From positions 1 to 42,152 of the forward strand of contig JALONI010000015.1 of NCBI GenBank assembly GCA_025455015.1: a stretch of DNA of 42,152 bases, in the 5' to 3' direction. Made by a program: the position numbers and the translations under genes. The stretch comes from Cyclobacteriaceae bacterium (GTDB lineage: Bacteria > Bacteroidota > Bacteroidia > Cytophagales > Cyclobacteriaceae). The notes under the pieces were generated by a model that saw only the letters and a program-made list of their open reading frames with translations, made no database searches and was not told the DNA's origin. Below are positions 16,196 to 24,070 of this stretch, piece by piece (position 1 is the first letter of the stretch; each line of letters begins with the position of its first letter).

Positions 16196-16485
16196 GGCGG
16201 GGGGTGCGAAAAAGCAGTCTCCTTAGACCGCTTAGGACTTGATGATAAAGTTTCATCCCTACTGACAGTTAGGTCGGAAAATGTTAAAACTGCTCTTTTG
16301 ACAATTTTGCGAATCTCGACCTCTAGTTTCTGTACTAAAGGAACTGAGAACCTTGTTACTGCTTGTTGATGATAACGTTTGGAGCAATCATGTTGGGTAA
16401 ACTCATTTTGAACACAACCAACTTCGTTTTGGATACAACCATAGTTTAAAGACTGCTGACATTTGTACTTCCACAATTAAATAAA
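16196..16485. other. Gene-free junction, high GC to AT-rich DNA
   Basis: About 290 bases without a supported gene. Frames of 74 (+) and 140 (-) codons cross the floA terminator and are not believable as genes. Base composition changes from host-like to AT-rich within 16200-16260. The right part holds two direct repeats, listed separately, and a -7-like GACATTTG at 16458-16465 (first base mismatched) that could serve the reductase gene. Confidence 0.5.
16406..16441 (+). promoter_or_regulatory. Two direct repeats 21 bp apart: candidate AraC-type operator
   Basis: TTTTGAACACAACCA (16406-16420) and TTTTGGATACAACCA (16427-16441) agree at 13 of 15 positions and are offset by exactly 21 bases, two helical turns. 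AraC-family activators commonly bind such tandem half-sites just upstream of a promoter. An AraC-type regulator is encoded 1.1 kb downstream and a -7-like box follows the second copy by 16 bases. The assignment is inference. Confidence 0.45.
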
Positions 16486-17526
16486 ATGAAGTATAAAATT
16501 CTAGGGAATACAGGTTTAAAAGTTTCCACACTTTGTTTAGGCACAATGAACTATGGAGGCAAAGGCTTTTTTGGCTACATGGGCAATCTTGACCAACATG
16601 CCGTTGACGAGCAAATCAAAACTGTAACAGAGGCCGGGGTTAATTTCATAGACACCGCAAACATTTATTCTGAAGGACTTTCGGAAGTCATGATAGGTCA
16701 AGCTATTAAAAATCTGTCTCTCAACAGAGATGATTTCGTATTGGCAACTAAAGTGAGAGGCACTATGGGTAAAGGACAAAATGATTCGGGACTTTCAAAA
16801 AAACATTTAGTCCAACAAGTTGAAGGCAGCCTAAAAAGACTGGGAACTGATTACATAGACTTATATCAAATCCACACGGCAGACCCGTTAACACCTATTG
16901 AAGAAACCATAAAAACACTGGATGATTTAGTGCGAAGTGGAAAAGTCAGATACTTTGGAGCGAGTAACATTTCTGCGTGGCAATTAATGAAGGGATTGGC
17001 TTATTCCCAATACAATCATTTAGACAGGTTTGCCTCGCTTCAAGCGAACTACTCCTTAGATGTAAGGGATATTGAACGAGAAATTGTACCTATGCTTTTA
17101 GACCAGAAAGTGGGATTGATGGTTTGGAGTCCATTAAGTGGAGGTTTGCTAACGGGCAAATACAAGAGAGATGAACAAAAGGAGGAAGGCAGATTAAAAA
17201 GTTTTCCGTTTCCACCCTTTCATGAGGAAAGAGCGTATGATATTTTAGATGTACTCACGCCCTTGGCAAAGCAAAAACGAATTTCTATTTCGCAAGTAGC
17301 TTTGGCTTGGCTTTTGCACCAGTCAGCAGTTAGTAGCATCATTATTGGTGCAACCAAGCCATATCAACTTCAAGACAATCTTAAATCGATAGACGTTGTA
17401 TTTACGGAAGATGAATTAAAGCAGTTAAACGAAGTAAGCAAACTGCCGGTTGAATATCCAGCCAATGTTTTAAAGATTATGACCATGGACAGAAGTAGTA
17501 CAGGAGTTGATTTCTTAAATGCTTAA
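16486..17526 (+). CDS. Aldo/keto reductase
   Basis: NAD(P)H-dependent oxidoreductase of the aldo/keto reductase superfamily, 346 residues. It has the (beta/alpha)8-barrel signatures: GNTGLKVSTLCLGTMNYGG (7-25) and the catalytic tetrad D56 and Y61 (FIDTANIYSEG), K89 (LATKVRG) and H130 (LYQIHTADP). The C-terminal cofactor-binding segment follows (SSIIIGATKPYQLQDNL). The substrate is unknown; the closest look is to general AKR enzymes of the YajO/Tas kind. It is AT-rich, unlike the neighbours to the left. It is followed at 54 bases by an AraC-type regulator, probably controlling it. Confidence 0.92.
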   Translation: MKYKILGNTGLKVSTLCLGTMNYGGKGFFGYMGNLDQHAVDEQIKTVTEAGVNFIDTANIYSEGLSEVMIGQAIKNLSLNRDDFVLATKVRGTMGKGQNDSGLSKKHLVQQVEGSLKRLGTDYIDLYQIHTADPLTPIEETIKTLDDLVRSGKVRYFGASNISAWQLMKGLAYSQYNHLDRFASLQANYSLDVRDIEREIVPMLLDQKVGLMVWSPLSGGLLTGKYKRDEQKEEGRLKSFPFPPFHEERAYDILDVLTPLAKQKRISISQVALAWLLHQSAVSSIIIGATKPYQLQDNLKSIDVVFTEDELKQLNEVSKLPVEYPANVLKIMTMDRSSTGVDFLNA

Positions 17527-17580
17527 ATTCACCAAGAAACAAAGTAGACAGTAAGCAATTATTGCCTACTTACTTTATCT

Positions 17581-18489
17581 ATGAAAGACACAGAACAGCC
17601 TATCAAAAAAATACTTTCAGTAAAAGAATTACATGCTTCTATGGGTTTGCCGAGTGCACTAAATCCTTTGATTACCATTATTGATCATGCGCAAACACAA
17701 AATCAAGCGAAGCATCAAAAAATGATTTTAGATTTTTACAACATCACCATTAAAAAAGGTTTTAAAGGAAAATTAAGGTACGGTAAAAATCATTATGATT
17801 TTGACGATGGTACTATGTCGTTTATTGCGCCTAACCAAGTCATTAGCGTAGATGCCGATGAAGATAGAAATACAGAGGGTTGGTCTTTATTGTTTCATCC
17901 TGATTTAATCAGACAGTACCCATTGATTAAGACAATTGGCAATTACGGTTTTTTTTCGTACTCGGTAAACGAAGCACTTCACCTTTCAGACCATGAAGAG
18001 AGGACAATTGAAGCCATTGTGCTAAACATTAAAAAGGAAATCAATTCAAGATTAGATAATTTCAGCCAAGACGTAATAGTGTCAAATCTTGACTTGTTAT
18101 TAAGTTATTGCAATCGCTTTTATAACAGACAGTTTATCACCCGAAAAATGGCAACGACCGATTTACTTGCAAGTTTTGAACGCATATTAGACAAACACTT
18201 TAGTGATACTTCAAATTTGCCATTGCCAACTGTTGAAAAATTAGCCTTTGAACTAAATGTTTCATCCTCCTATTTAAGCGATATGTTGCGGGGTTTAACA
18301 GGGCAAAATACACAACAACACATTCACGATAAACTTATCGAAAAGGCGAAGGAAATTTTAACCACAACAGATTTAACAGTTAGTGAAATAGCATATCAAT
18401 TGGGGTTTGAATATCCGCAGTCATTTAGCAAACTCTTTAAAAGGAAGACAAAGTTGACACCGCTGGAATTTAGAACCTCGTTTAATTAA
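17581..18489 (+). CDS. AraC-family transcriptional regulator
   Basis: The 302-residue protein has a cupin-like sensing domain over residues ~40-150. A C-terminal AraC DNA-binding domain (about 215-302) follows, with two helix-turn-helix units: LPTVEKLAFELNVSSSYLSD, and LTVSEIAYQLGFEYPQSFSK ending KRKTKLTPLEFR, the conserved second-helix signature. The ligand is unknown. The gene lies between the aldo/keto reductase and an NTF2-like gene, all on one strand. Regulator next to reductase suggests local control through the direct repeats at 16406-16441. It is strongly AT-rich (down to about 27% G+C in one counted line), consistent with horizontal acquisition together with its neighbours. Confidence 0.92.
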   Translation: MKDTEQPIKKILSVKELHASMGLPSALNPLITIIDHAQTQNQAKHQKMILDFYNITIKKGFKGKLRYGKNHYDFDDGTMSFIAPNQVISVDADEDRNTEGWSLLFHPDLIRQYPLIKTIGNYGFFSYSVNEALHLSDHEERTIEAIVLNIKKEINSRLDNFSQDVIVSNLDLLLSYCNRFYNRQFITRKMATTDLLASFERILDKHFSDTSNLPLPTVEKLAFELNVSSSYLSDMLRGLTGQNTQQHIHDKLIEKAKEILTTTDLTVSEIAYQLGFEYPQSFSKLFKRKTKLTPLEFRTSFN

Positions 18490-18499
18490 AATACACAAT

Positions 18500-18943
18500 A
18501 TGAAATCGATACTATTACTCCTTGTATGCTTTTCCTTTTTACCATCATCATATAGTACAAAGCGCGTAAACTCGGAAGTTGAGATAAAGCAAATCATTAT
18601 TGAGAAGTATGAGAACATGCGTGTAACATTAAAAAACGGAGACCCTACCTATGTTTTAAATATGCACGCTCATGATGCTATCCTCTTTAAGCAAAGTGGA
18701 AAGGAAGTGGTCGGGATTGCGGCATTAAAGCCCTTTTATGAAGAAATCGCGTCTTTGAGTATCGACATAAAAAGCATGCCCACGAGCGTTGAATTATTGA
18801 CTGAGGATATGGTATATGAGGTTGGTACTTTTACTTCTACATCTAAAACTGGTAGGCAAAATTCTGCGAAGTATATTAATATTTGGAGGAAGGTTGACGG
18901 AGATTGGAAAATTTACAAAGCGATAGACCAAGCAAAATTGTAG
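18500..18943 (+). CDS. Secreted NTF2-like (DUF4440/SnoaL-type) protein
   Basis: The 147-residue product starts with a hydrophobic signal peptide (LLLLVCFSFLPSS). The rest is a cone-shaped NTF2-like fold as in DUF4440 proteins: NGDPTYVLNMHAHDAILFKQ, GIAALKPFYEEI, EVGTFTSTS and INIWRKVDGDWKIYKAIDQ, the usual Trp-Lys/Arg-xx-x-Asp-G-x-W ending. Such proteins act as small-molecule binders, isomerases or hydrolases; no activity can be assigned. It starts 10 bases after the AraC-type regulator and is the last gene of the AT-rich cluster. Confidence 0.82.
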   Translation: MKSILLLLVCFSFLPSSYSTKRVNSEVEIKQIIIEKYENMRVTLKNGDPTYVLNMHAHDAILFKQSGKEVVGIAALKPFYEEIASLSIDIKSMPTSVELLTEDMVYEVGTFTSTSKTGRQNSAKYINIWRKVDGDWKIYKAIDQAKL

Positions 18944-19242
18944 ATTAGAACGAGATACCTAAAGTCAGTAATTGGAAAGCGAAAAAATAAGTTCGGCCGG
19001 AAGTAGCTAGTTCGTCTTTGTGGACAGGGTGCGGCAGTGTAGTTATGCCAGCTGCAGGTGACGTGTTAATTTGAAGTTTGGTTTTGTATTTCGTTGTGGC
19101 ACGTGGGGCAAGCCGCAGCTTCGAAAGCCGCAGCCGTCATAAACACGAGTCGTGATGCACCATGCCGCGGGGCAGCTGTGGTGCTTCGAACATTGGCACC
19201 GCTCGTTCCCGCGCGACACCAAAACAGAGCCGAAAGGAAACC
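18944..19242. other. Gene-free right border of the AT-rich insert, with dyads
   Basis: No gene is supported in these 299 bases. Composition rises from AT-rich to GC-rich at about 19000-19090. There is a 9-bp direct repeat AGCCGCAGC at 19111-19119 and 19126-19134 around TTCGAA. There is also a compound dyad: GCACCA (19157-19162) with TGGTGC (19179-19184), enclosing TGCC-GCGG-GGCA. No T run follows on either strand, so the dyad is not an obvious terminator. Confidence 0.5.
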
Positions 19243-20436
19243 TCACAACCCCAACTCCTCCACCGCCATCCAAGCCATCAGCCCGGGGCCGATCTTCAAC
19301 GCCTCTTCATCAATGTCAAAGGTGGGGGTATGAACATAACTCGTAATGCCTTTGGCCTCGTTGCGGGTGCCCAGCCGGTAAAACGAAGCCGGCACCACGT
19401 GCGAGTAGTACGCGAAGTCTTCTGACCCCAACGTGAGGTCAATGTCCACTACGTTGGCATCTCCCACATAGGCCTGCGCGGCTTTTTTAATCCTTCGGGT
19501 GAGCGTGGGGTTGTTCTCTAGGTAGGGATAGCCCCGCGAGATATCCACCTCGCATACGGCTCCCATGGAGGCGGCCATCTGCCGCGCCAGCGTTTCGATT
19601 TTCTGTAGCCCTTTTTCGCGCCACTCTTCATTGAGGGCCCGGAACGTGCCCGCCAGCGTGGCTTCGTTGGGGATGATGTTGGTAATGCCCTCTGCAATAA
19701 AGCGGCCGAAACTCAATACCGTGGGCTCCTTGGGGCTGGCGTTTCGGCTGATGACTTGCTGCAGGGCAATGACAATGTGCGAGGCGATGACGACCGGATC
19801 GATGGTCAGCTCCGGGGCCGCGGCATGGCCACCCTTTCCAATAACACGCAGGTAGATTTCATCGCTGCTGGCCATGTATTTGCCCTCGCGAAAGCCGATG
19901 GTGCCCACCGGCAAAAGCGGCATCACATGTTGGCCGATGATGGACAAAGGTGCAGGATTTTGCAGTACACCATCGCGGATCATGTACGAGGCACCCCCGG
20001 GATTTTTTTCTTCCCCGGGCTGAAATATCAATTTTACCACGCCCGAGAAGTGCTGCCGATGTTCGTACAGCAACCGGGCGGTTCCCAAAAGCGAAGCGGT
20101 ATGCACATCGTGGCCGCAGGCATGCATCACCCCGGGCACGGTAGACTTGTACGCAACGGCATTGCCTTCGTGGATGGGCAGCGCGTCCATGTCGGCACGC
20201 AGTGCGGTGACGCGATCGCTCGCGCCTGCGGTACCCTGTACGAGGGCCGTTACACCCGTGCCCCCAACGCCCGTTTGCGGCACCAGGCCCATGGCCTTGA
20301 GTTGCTCGGCCACGTAGGCAGCCGTGTTTACTTCTTGGTACGACAGCTCGGGATGCGCATGCAAATGCCTGCGATGCGCCACCACGGAGGCGAAGATTTC
20401 ATGCGAGCGTTGGCGGAGGGATTCTACTAAAGTCAC
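19243..20436 (-). CDS. M20 family metallopeptidase / N-acyl-amino-acid amidohydrolase
   Basis: Predicted dinuclear zinc amidohydrolase that removes N-acyl groups from amino acids (hippurate/IAA-amino-acid hydrolase branch). The 397-residue protein shows HRRHLHAHPELSYQE (21-35), ALRADMDALPIHEG (78-91), MHACGHDVHTASLLGTA (104-120) with metal-binding C107 and H109, PGEEKNPGG (140-148), and the late motif GSEDFAYYSHVVP. The frame could start at a TTG at 20463, but a perfect -7 box TACCTTTG lies inside that extension. The GTG at 20436 starts four bases after the box and directly precedes the family's N-terminus, so I prefer it. Upstream on the same strand is a MacB-type permease. Confidence 0.87.
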   Translation of the reverse strand: MTLVESLRQRSHEIFASVVAHRRHLHAHPELSYQEVNTAAYVAEQLKAMGLVPQTGVGGTGVTALVQGTAGASDRVTALRADMDALPIHEGNAVAYKSTVPGVMHACGHDVHTASLLGTARLLYEHRQHFSGVVKLIFQPGEEKNPGGASYMIRDGVLQNPAPLSIIGQHVMPLLPVGTIGFREGKYMASSDEIYLRVIGKGGHAAAPELTIDPVVIASHIVIALQQVISRNASPKEPTVLSFGRFIAEGITNIIPNEATLAGTFRALNEEWREKGLQKIETLARQMAASMGAVCEVDISRGYPYLENNPTLTRRIKKAAQAYVGDANVVDIDLTLGSEDFAYYSHVVPASFYRLGTRNEAKGITSYVHTPTFDIDEEALKIGPGLMAWMAVEELGL

Positions 20437-20440
20437 CGTA

Positions 20441-20448
20441 CAAAGGTA
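20441..20448 (-). promoter_or_regulatory. -7 promoter box of the M20 gene, four bases before its start
   Basis: On the - strand these bases read TACCTTTG, a perfect TAnnTTTG. Only TACG separates it from the GTG at 20436, so the transcript should begin at the start codon. A clear -33 TTTG is not visible. Confidence 0.5.
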
Positions 20449-20472
20449 GGCATTGGCAGGCAACCGTGGGGT

Positions 20473-21696
20473 CTACTCCCTGCGGATGGCTTCCACCGGA
20501 TCCAGCCGCGAGGCGCGCAGGGCGGGGTAGGTGCCAAACAGGATGCCCACGGCAATGGCCACCAGCGCCACCACGCCCAGGGTGTTCCACGTGTACGAGG
20601 CCTGAAACGGCACTTGTGTCAGCGCTTTGATGATGGGCACAAAGGCCCACGTGCCCAGGATGCCCAGCACCAGGCCGGCCAGACTTCCAAACGCAGAAAT
20701 GGTGATGGATTCTGCCAGAAACTGCATCACGATGTCTTCGCGCTTGGCGCCCATGGCTTTGCGCACGCCTATCTCGGTGGTGCGCTGCGTCACCGAAATG
20801 AGCATCACGTTCATCACCCCAATGCCGCCCACCAGCACGGAGATGCCCACGATCAACCCCATGATCACGCGGAAGAGCATGAAGCCGCGGGTGGCCTGCT
20901 CCACGCGAAACTCATTGGTCGTCACGTCAAAATCGTTTGCGTGTTCCGGGAACTCGGTTTTCAGCCACGCCCGCAGGCTGTCTCGGATGGGCGTTACATC
21001 CACCACATTTTCGGCTTCCAAAACAACGGAAGGTGGTGCGGCTTTTAGCTCGTCCGGTGTGAGCAAGGTGATGGGAAGAAATACTTCTGGCTCGGGCGAG
21101 CGATGATTGACTACGCCCACCACGGTAAGCGTGCGGCCTCCCGCATGAATCTTCCGGCCCAGCCATACACGGGCCGAATCGGCCGGGCGCGTTGCGCTGG
21201 CAAAGGCTTGGTTGATCACGGCCATGCCTTCGCGGTTTGCGACCGCCTCTTCGCCCAGGAGCACTCCCGCTTTCACCACCCACTTGGAGGTCATCATGGC
21301 GCTGATGCCTCGCAGCCAGGTGACCGTGGCTGCGGTGTCGTTTTCGGTTTTCGCTTCCGCGGAGGAAGAGGAGATCATCATCGCCTCGGTACGGTAGGGG
21401 ATGGCGCGCGTCAGTCCGCGAAAGCGCGCGTAGTCCAGCCGGGCGAAGGTATCTTTGCGCACCTGAATGCCATTGACGCTTTTGGTTGGGCGCGAAGCCA
21501 CAGAGATGGCGTTAAGTGAAGTAGTGCGGGTGAGTTGGTCTTTGGCGTAGTGTTCCATGCCATCGATGAGGCACAAGATGCCCACCAACGCGGCCACGCC
21601 AATGACCATGCCCAAAATGGAGAGGAACGTATGAAAGAAATGGCTGCGCAGGGTATTGGCGGCCATCTTAAAGGCGGGGACAATCTTTTTGAGCAT
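20473..21696 (-). CDS. MacB/FtsX-type ABC transporter permease
   Basis: The 407-residue membrane protein has one N-terminal helix (FHTFLSILGMVIGVAALVGI), then a MacB-type periplasmic core domain (~50-270). Three C-terminal helices of the FtsX domain follow: IMGLIVGISVLVGGIGVMNV, the coupling motif QRTTEIGVRKAMGAKREDI, and a finish at PALRASRLDPVEAIRRE, the family's characteristic ending. Such permeases couple with a LolD-like ATPase and drive mechanotransmission, export of peptides or macrolides, or lipoprotein handling. No ATPase gene is present in the window, so its partner must be encoded elsewhere. It lies 36 bases upstream of the M20 gene and is divergent from the alpha/beta hydrolase. 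Confidence 0.92.
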   Translation of the reverse strand: MLKKIVPAFKMAANTLRSHFFHTFLSILGMVIGVAALVGILCLIDGMEHYAKDQLTRTTSLNAISVASRPTKSVNGIQVRKDTFARLDYARFRGLTRAIPYRTEAMMISSSSAEAKTENDTAATVTWLRGISAMMTSKWVVKAGVLLGEEAVANREGMAVINQAFASATRPADSARVWLGRKIHAGGRTLTVVGVVNHRSPEPEVFLPITLLTPDELKAAPPSVVLEAENVVDVTPIRDSLRAWLKTEFPEHANDFDVTTNEFRVEQATRGFMLFRVIMGLIVGISVLVGGIGVMNVMLISVTQRTTEIGVRKAMGAKREDIVMQFLAESITISAFGSLAGLVLGILGTWAFVPIIKALTQVPFQASYTWNTLGVVALVAIAVGILFGTYPALRASRLDPVEAIRRE

Positions 21697-21748
21697 ATGC
21701 GGGGAGACGCAAAGAAAGGGGTTTTGTTACACGCATGGTCAGGTGTCG

Positions 21749-21756
21749 TATCTTTC
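21749..21756 (+). promoter_or_regulatory. -7-like box seven bases before the alpha/beta hydrolase start
   Basis: TATCTTTC matches seven of eight positions of TAnnTTTG and ends seven bases before the ATG at 21764, giving at most a very short leader. Confidence 0.4.
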
Positions 21757-21763
21757 AGCCCGC

Positions 21764-22663
21764 ATGAAGTGGATGTTGGCTCTGTTTTGGTTGGCAGCTC
21801 CTGCCCTGTGGGCGCAAACTACTTTTCCGCTCTATCCGTCTGTCATACCCAATAGCAAGCCCATCGCGTCAAGCGAAACGGTTGAGAGGCGCGAGGGGAT
21901 AATGTTGGTAGGCAATGTCACGCAGCCAACGCTCACCATCTACCGGCCCGAGAAGCCTTCGGGAACGGCCATCATCATCTGCCCGGGCGGTGGCTATTGG
22001 GTCAACGCCCTGGCGCACGAAGGCCATGACGTGGCCCGACAGCTCCAGCAATGGGGTGTTACGGCCATGGTGCTCAAGTACCGCATCCCCAACACGCAAA
22101 CAATGGTCAACAAAGAGATCGGGCCGTTGCAAGATGCGCAGCAGGCCATAAAAACCGTTCGGCTGCGCGCGGTGGAACTGGGCATCAAGCCAACCCAGGT
22201 AGGCGTCATGGGTTTTTCGGCCGGTGGTCACTTGGCAGCCATCGCCTCCACGCGTTTCCACACGCCCGTGATGGAGAACCCGGAGGGTGTTTCCGTGCGC
22301 CCTGACTTTTCTGTTTTGATTTATCCTGTCATCAGCTTCACTGACTCCATCGGCCATCGAGGCTCGTGCAACCAATTGCTTGGGGAAAATCCGCCCGTTG
22401 AGAAAATCCGTGCCTTTTCGGCCGAGCAGCAGGTGACCCGGCAAACTCCGCCTGCGTTTTTGGTTCACGCCAGCGATGATGATGCGGTGTCCCCCGGCAA
22501 TAGTCTCGCATACTATCAGCAACTGCTGCGGTATGGGGTGCCGGCCGAGCTCCATGTGTATCAACGGGGCGGCCACGGATTTGGCATGAAAACCCCCACT
22601 ACGTCAGATGCGTGGATGGAGCGCCTCCGACACTGGATGCAGGCAAACGGCTGGGTGCCGTAA
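21764..22663 (+). CDS. Secreted alpha/beta hydrolase (BD-FAE/lipase-like esterase)
   Basis: The 299-residue protein has a signal peptide (LALFWLAAPALWAQ) followed by an alpha/beta-hydrolase fold. The oxyanion motif is in CPGGGYWVNALAHEG, and the nucleophile elbow GFSAGG (S152) lies in VGVMGFSAGGHLAAIAS. A probable catalytic Asp is in VHASDDDAVSPG and a His in QRGGHGFG. It resembles the carbohydrate-esterase/xylanase-like group often seen in Bacteroidota, so it may deacylate polysaccharides in the periplasm; the substrate is not known. The open frame reaches back to 21656, but the signal peptide and the -7-like box fix the ATG at 21764. It converges on rmuC with only two bases between the stops. 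Confidence 0.88.
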   Translation: MKWMLALFWLAAPALWAQTTFPLYPSVIPNSKPIASSETVERREGIMLVGNVTQPTLTIYRPEKPSGTAIIICPGGGYWVNALAHEGHDVARQLQQWGVTAMVLKYRIPNTQTMVNKEIGPLQDAQQAIKTVRLRAVELGIKPTQVGVMGFSAGGHLAAIASTRFHTPVMENPEGVSVRPDFSVLIYPVISFTDSIGHRGSCNQLLGENPPVEKIRAFSAEQQVTRQTPPAFLVHASDDDAVSPGNSLAYYQQLLRYGVPAELHVYQRGGHGFGMKTPTTSDAWMERLRHWMQANGWVP

Positions 22664-22665
22664 CA

Positions 22666-23982
22666 TTACTCAAACAAATCGGCCTGCTCTTCGGAGCGAC
22701 CCAGCAGTTTGGAGTCGATGGTCTTGCTGGCCTTGGCCCCGAGTTTTTTCAGGTCTTCGACTTTGCGCACCAGATTGCCGCTGCCCACCGAGAGTTTTTT
22801 CATCGACTCTTCATAGTATTTTTTGGAGGTCTCCAAATGGCGACCCAGGGTGATCAGGTCTTCGGTAAAGCCCACAAACTTGTCATACAAGTCGCCCGCC
22901 TTGTTGGCGATGTCTAACACGTGGCGGTTTTGATACTCTTGCTTCCACACGTTTTTGATCAACTGCAAAGACGGGATGAGCAGCGTGGGGCTCACAAACA
23001 CGATGCGCTTCTCCAAGGCTTCTTCGTACAGGCCCTTTTCGCTTTGGATGGCCAGGATATAGGCCGGCTCAATGGGAATGAACAGGATGATGAAATCCAG
23101 CCCGTTTTCGGTGATGTTTTTCTGGTAGTTTTTGTCGGCAAGCCCCTTCATGTGCTGGCGGATGGACAGCAGATGTGCTTTGAGTGCGGTGGCTTTGTCG
23201 GTTTCGTTCTCGGCATTGACAAAGGCGTTGTACGCTTTCAGGCTCACCTTTGAGTCGATGATCACGTGCCGGTTTTCGGGCAAGCGGATGATGACATCGG
23301 GGCGCAGCCGCCCCTCGGCCGTGCTAAACGATTCCTGGATGGAGTACTCGCGGTCGCGTTCCAATCCTGATTTTTCCAAAATGCTTTCCAGGATGAACTC
23401 GCCCCACGCCCCTTGCGCCTGGCTATCGCCCTTGAGGGCACGCGTCAGGTTTTCGGCTTCGCGTGTCATCTGTACGTTTAGCCGTTGTAAGTTTTCCAGT
23501 TGTTCGCGCAGCGCGGCATTGCGGCTAATGGAGTCCTTGTGGGTGTCTTCCACTTTCTTTTCAAAGGCTACGATCTTCTCGCCCAGCGGCTTAAGTAAGT
23601 CAAACAGGTTGGTTTTGTTCTGCTCGGTAAAGCGTTTGCTTTTTTCTTCGAAGATGTCGTTGGCCAGGTTTTTGAACTGGGCCGTGAAGCGCTCTTGCAT
23701 GTCGGCAAACTCCAGTTTACGCTCCTCCAGTTTTTCCTCCAGGTTGCGGTAGTCGGCCTCGGTGGAAGCCAAACTGTTAGTGAGCGCCAGCACGCGGTTA
23801 CGTTCTGCGTCCAGCAGGCGTTTCAGTTCAGTGAGTTGGGCCTCCAGCGATTTGCCGCGCTCCTGTTCGGCCACCAGTTGGCCCGCTTGCCCGTGCGTTT
23901 CGCGCAGCGAGCGTGAGCGCGCCATAAACCATCCCAACACTCCACCGAGCACCCCACCCGCCAGCAAATACACGATCTCCAT
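22666..23982 (-). CDS. rmuC: DNA recombination protein RmuC
   Basis: RmuC proteins are membrane-anchored, nuclease-like factors that limit inversions between short inverted repeats; the biochemical activity is not firmly settled. The 438-residue protein has one N-terminal membrane segment (IVYLLAGGVLGGVLGWFMA). A long coiled coil (~30-190) with many Glu/Lys/Leu follows. Then comes the RmuC core: SQAQGAWGEFILESILEKSG, RLRPDVIIRLPENRHVIIDSK with its PD-(D/E)xK-like DxK, and LDFIILFIPIEPAYILAI. The start ATG lies four bases after a perfect -7 box. It converges with the alpha/beta hydrolase gene. Confidence 0.95.
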   Translation of the reverse strand: MEIVYLLAGGVLGGVLGWFMARSRSLRETHGQAGQLVAEQERGKSLEAQLTELKRLLDAERNRVLALTNSLASTEADYRNLEEKLEERKLEFADMQERFTAQFKNLANDIFEEKSKRFTEQNKTNLFDLLKPLGEKIVAFEKKVEDTHKDSISRNAALREQLENLQRLNVQMTREAENLTRALKGDSQAQGAWGEFILESILEKSGLERDREYSIQESFSTAEGRLRPDVIIRLPENRHVIIDSKVSLKAYNAFVNAENETDKATALKAHLLSIRQHMKGLADKNYQKNITENGLDFIILFIPIEPAYILAIQSEKGLYEEALEKRIVFVSPTLLIPSLQLIKNVWKQEYQNRHVLDIANKAGDLYDKFVGFTEDLITLGRHLETSKKYYEESMKKLSVGSGNLVRKVEDLKKLGAKASKTIDSKLLGRSEEQADLFE

Positions 23983-23986
23983 GCGG

Positions 23987-23994
23987 CAAAGGTA
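23987..23994 (-). promoter_or_regulatory. -7 promoter box of rmuC, four bases before its ATG
   Basis: The - strand reads TACCTTTG, then CCGC, then ATG. A TTTC about 20 bases upstream of the box is a one-mismatch candidate for the -33 TTTG. Transcription is expected to start at or within a base or two of the ATG. Confidence 0.6.
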
Positions 23995-24070
23995 TCACTT
24001 GCTGCGCGTAACGGGAAACGCGGGCTTTGGCTGATTGCGTGGCCACGAACGGAACAGTGCCCCGTTGCCG

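Noticed and set aside
16054-16476. Frames of 74 (+) and 140 (-) codons across the floA end
   Set aside because: Both run through the strong terminator at 16161-16195 or into floA, have no domain, and read repetitive DNA (CIQNEVGCVQNE comes from the direct repeats).
19157-19184. Integron attC-like site
   Set aside because: The dyad lacks the conserved R-box/core ends, and no integrase is nearby.
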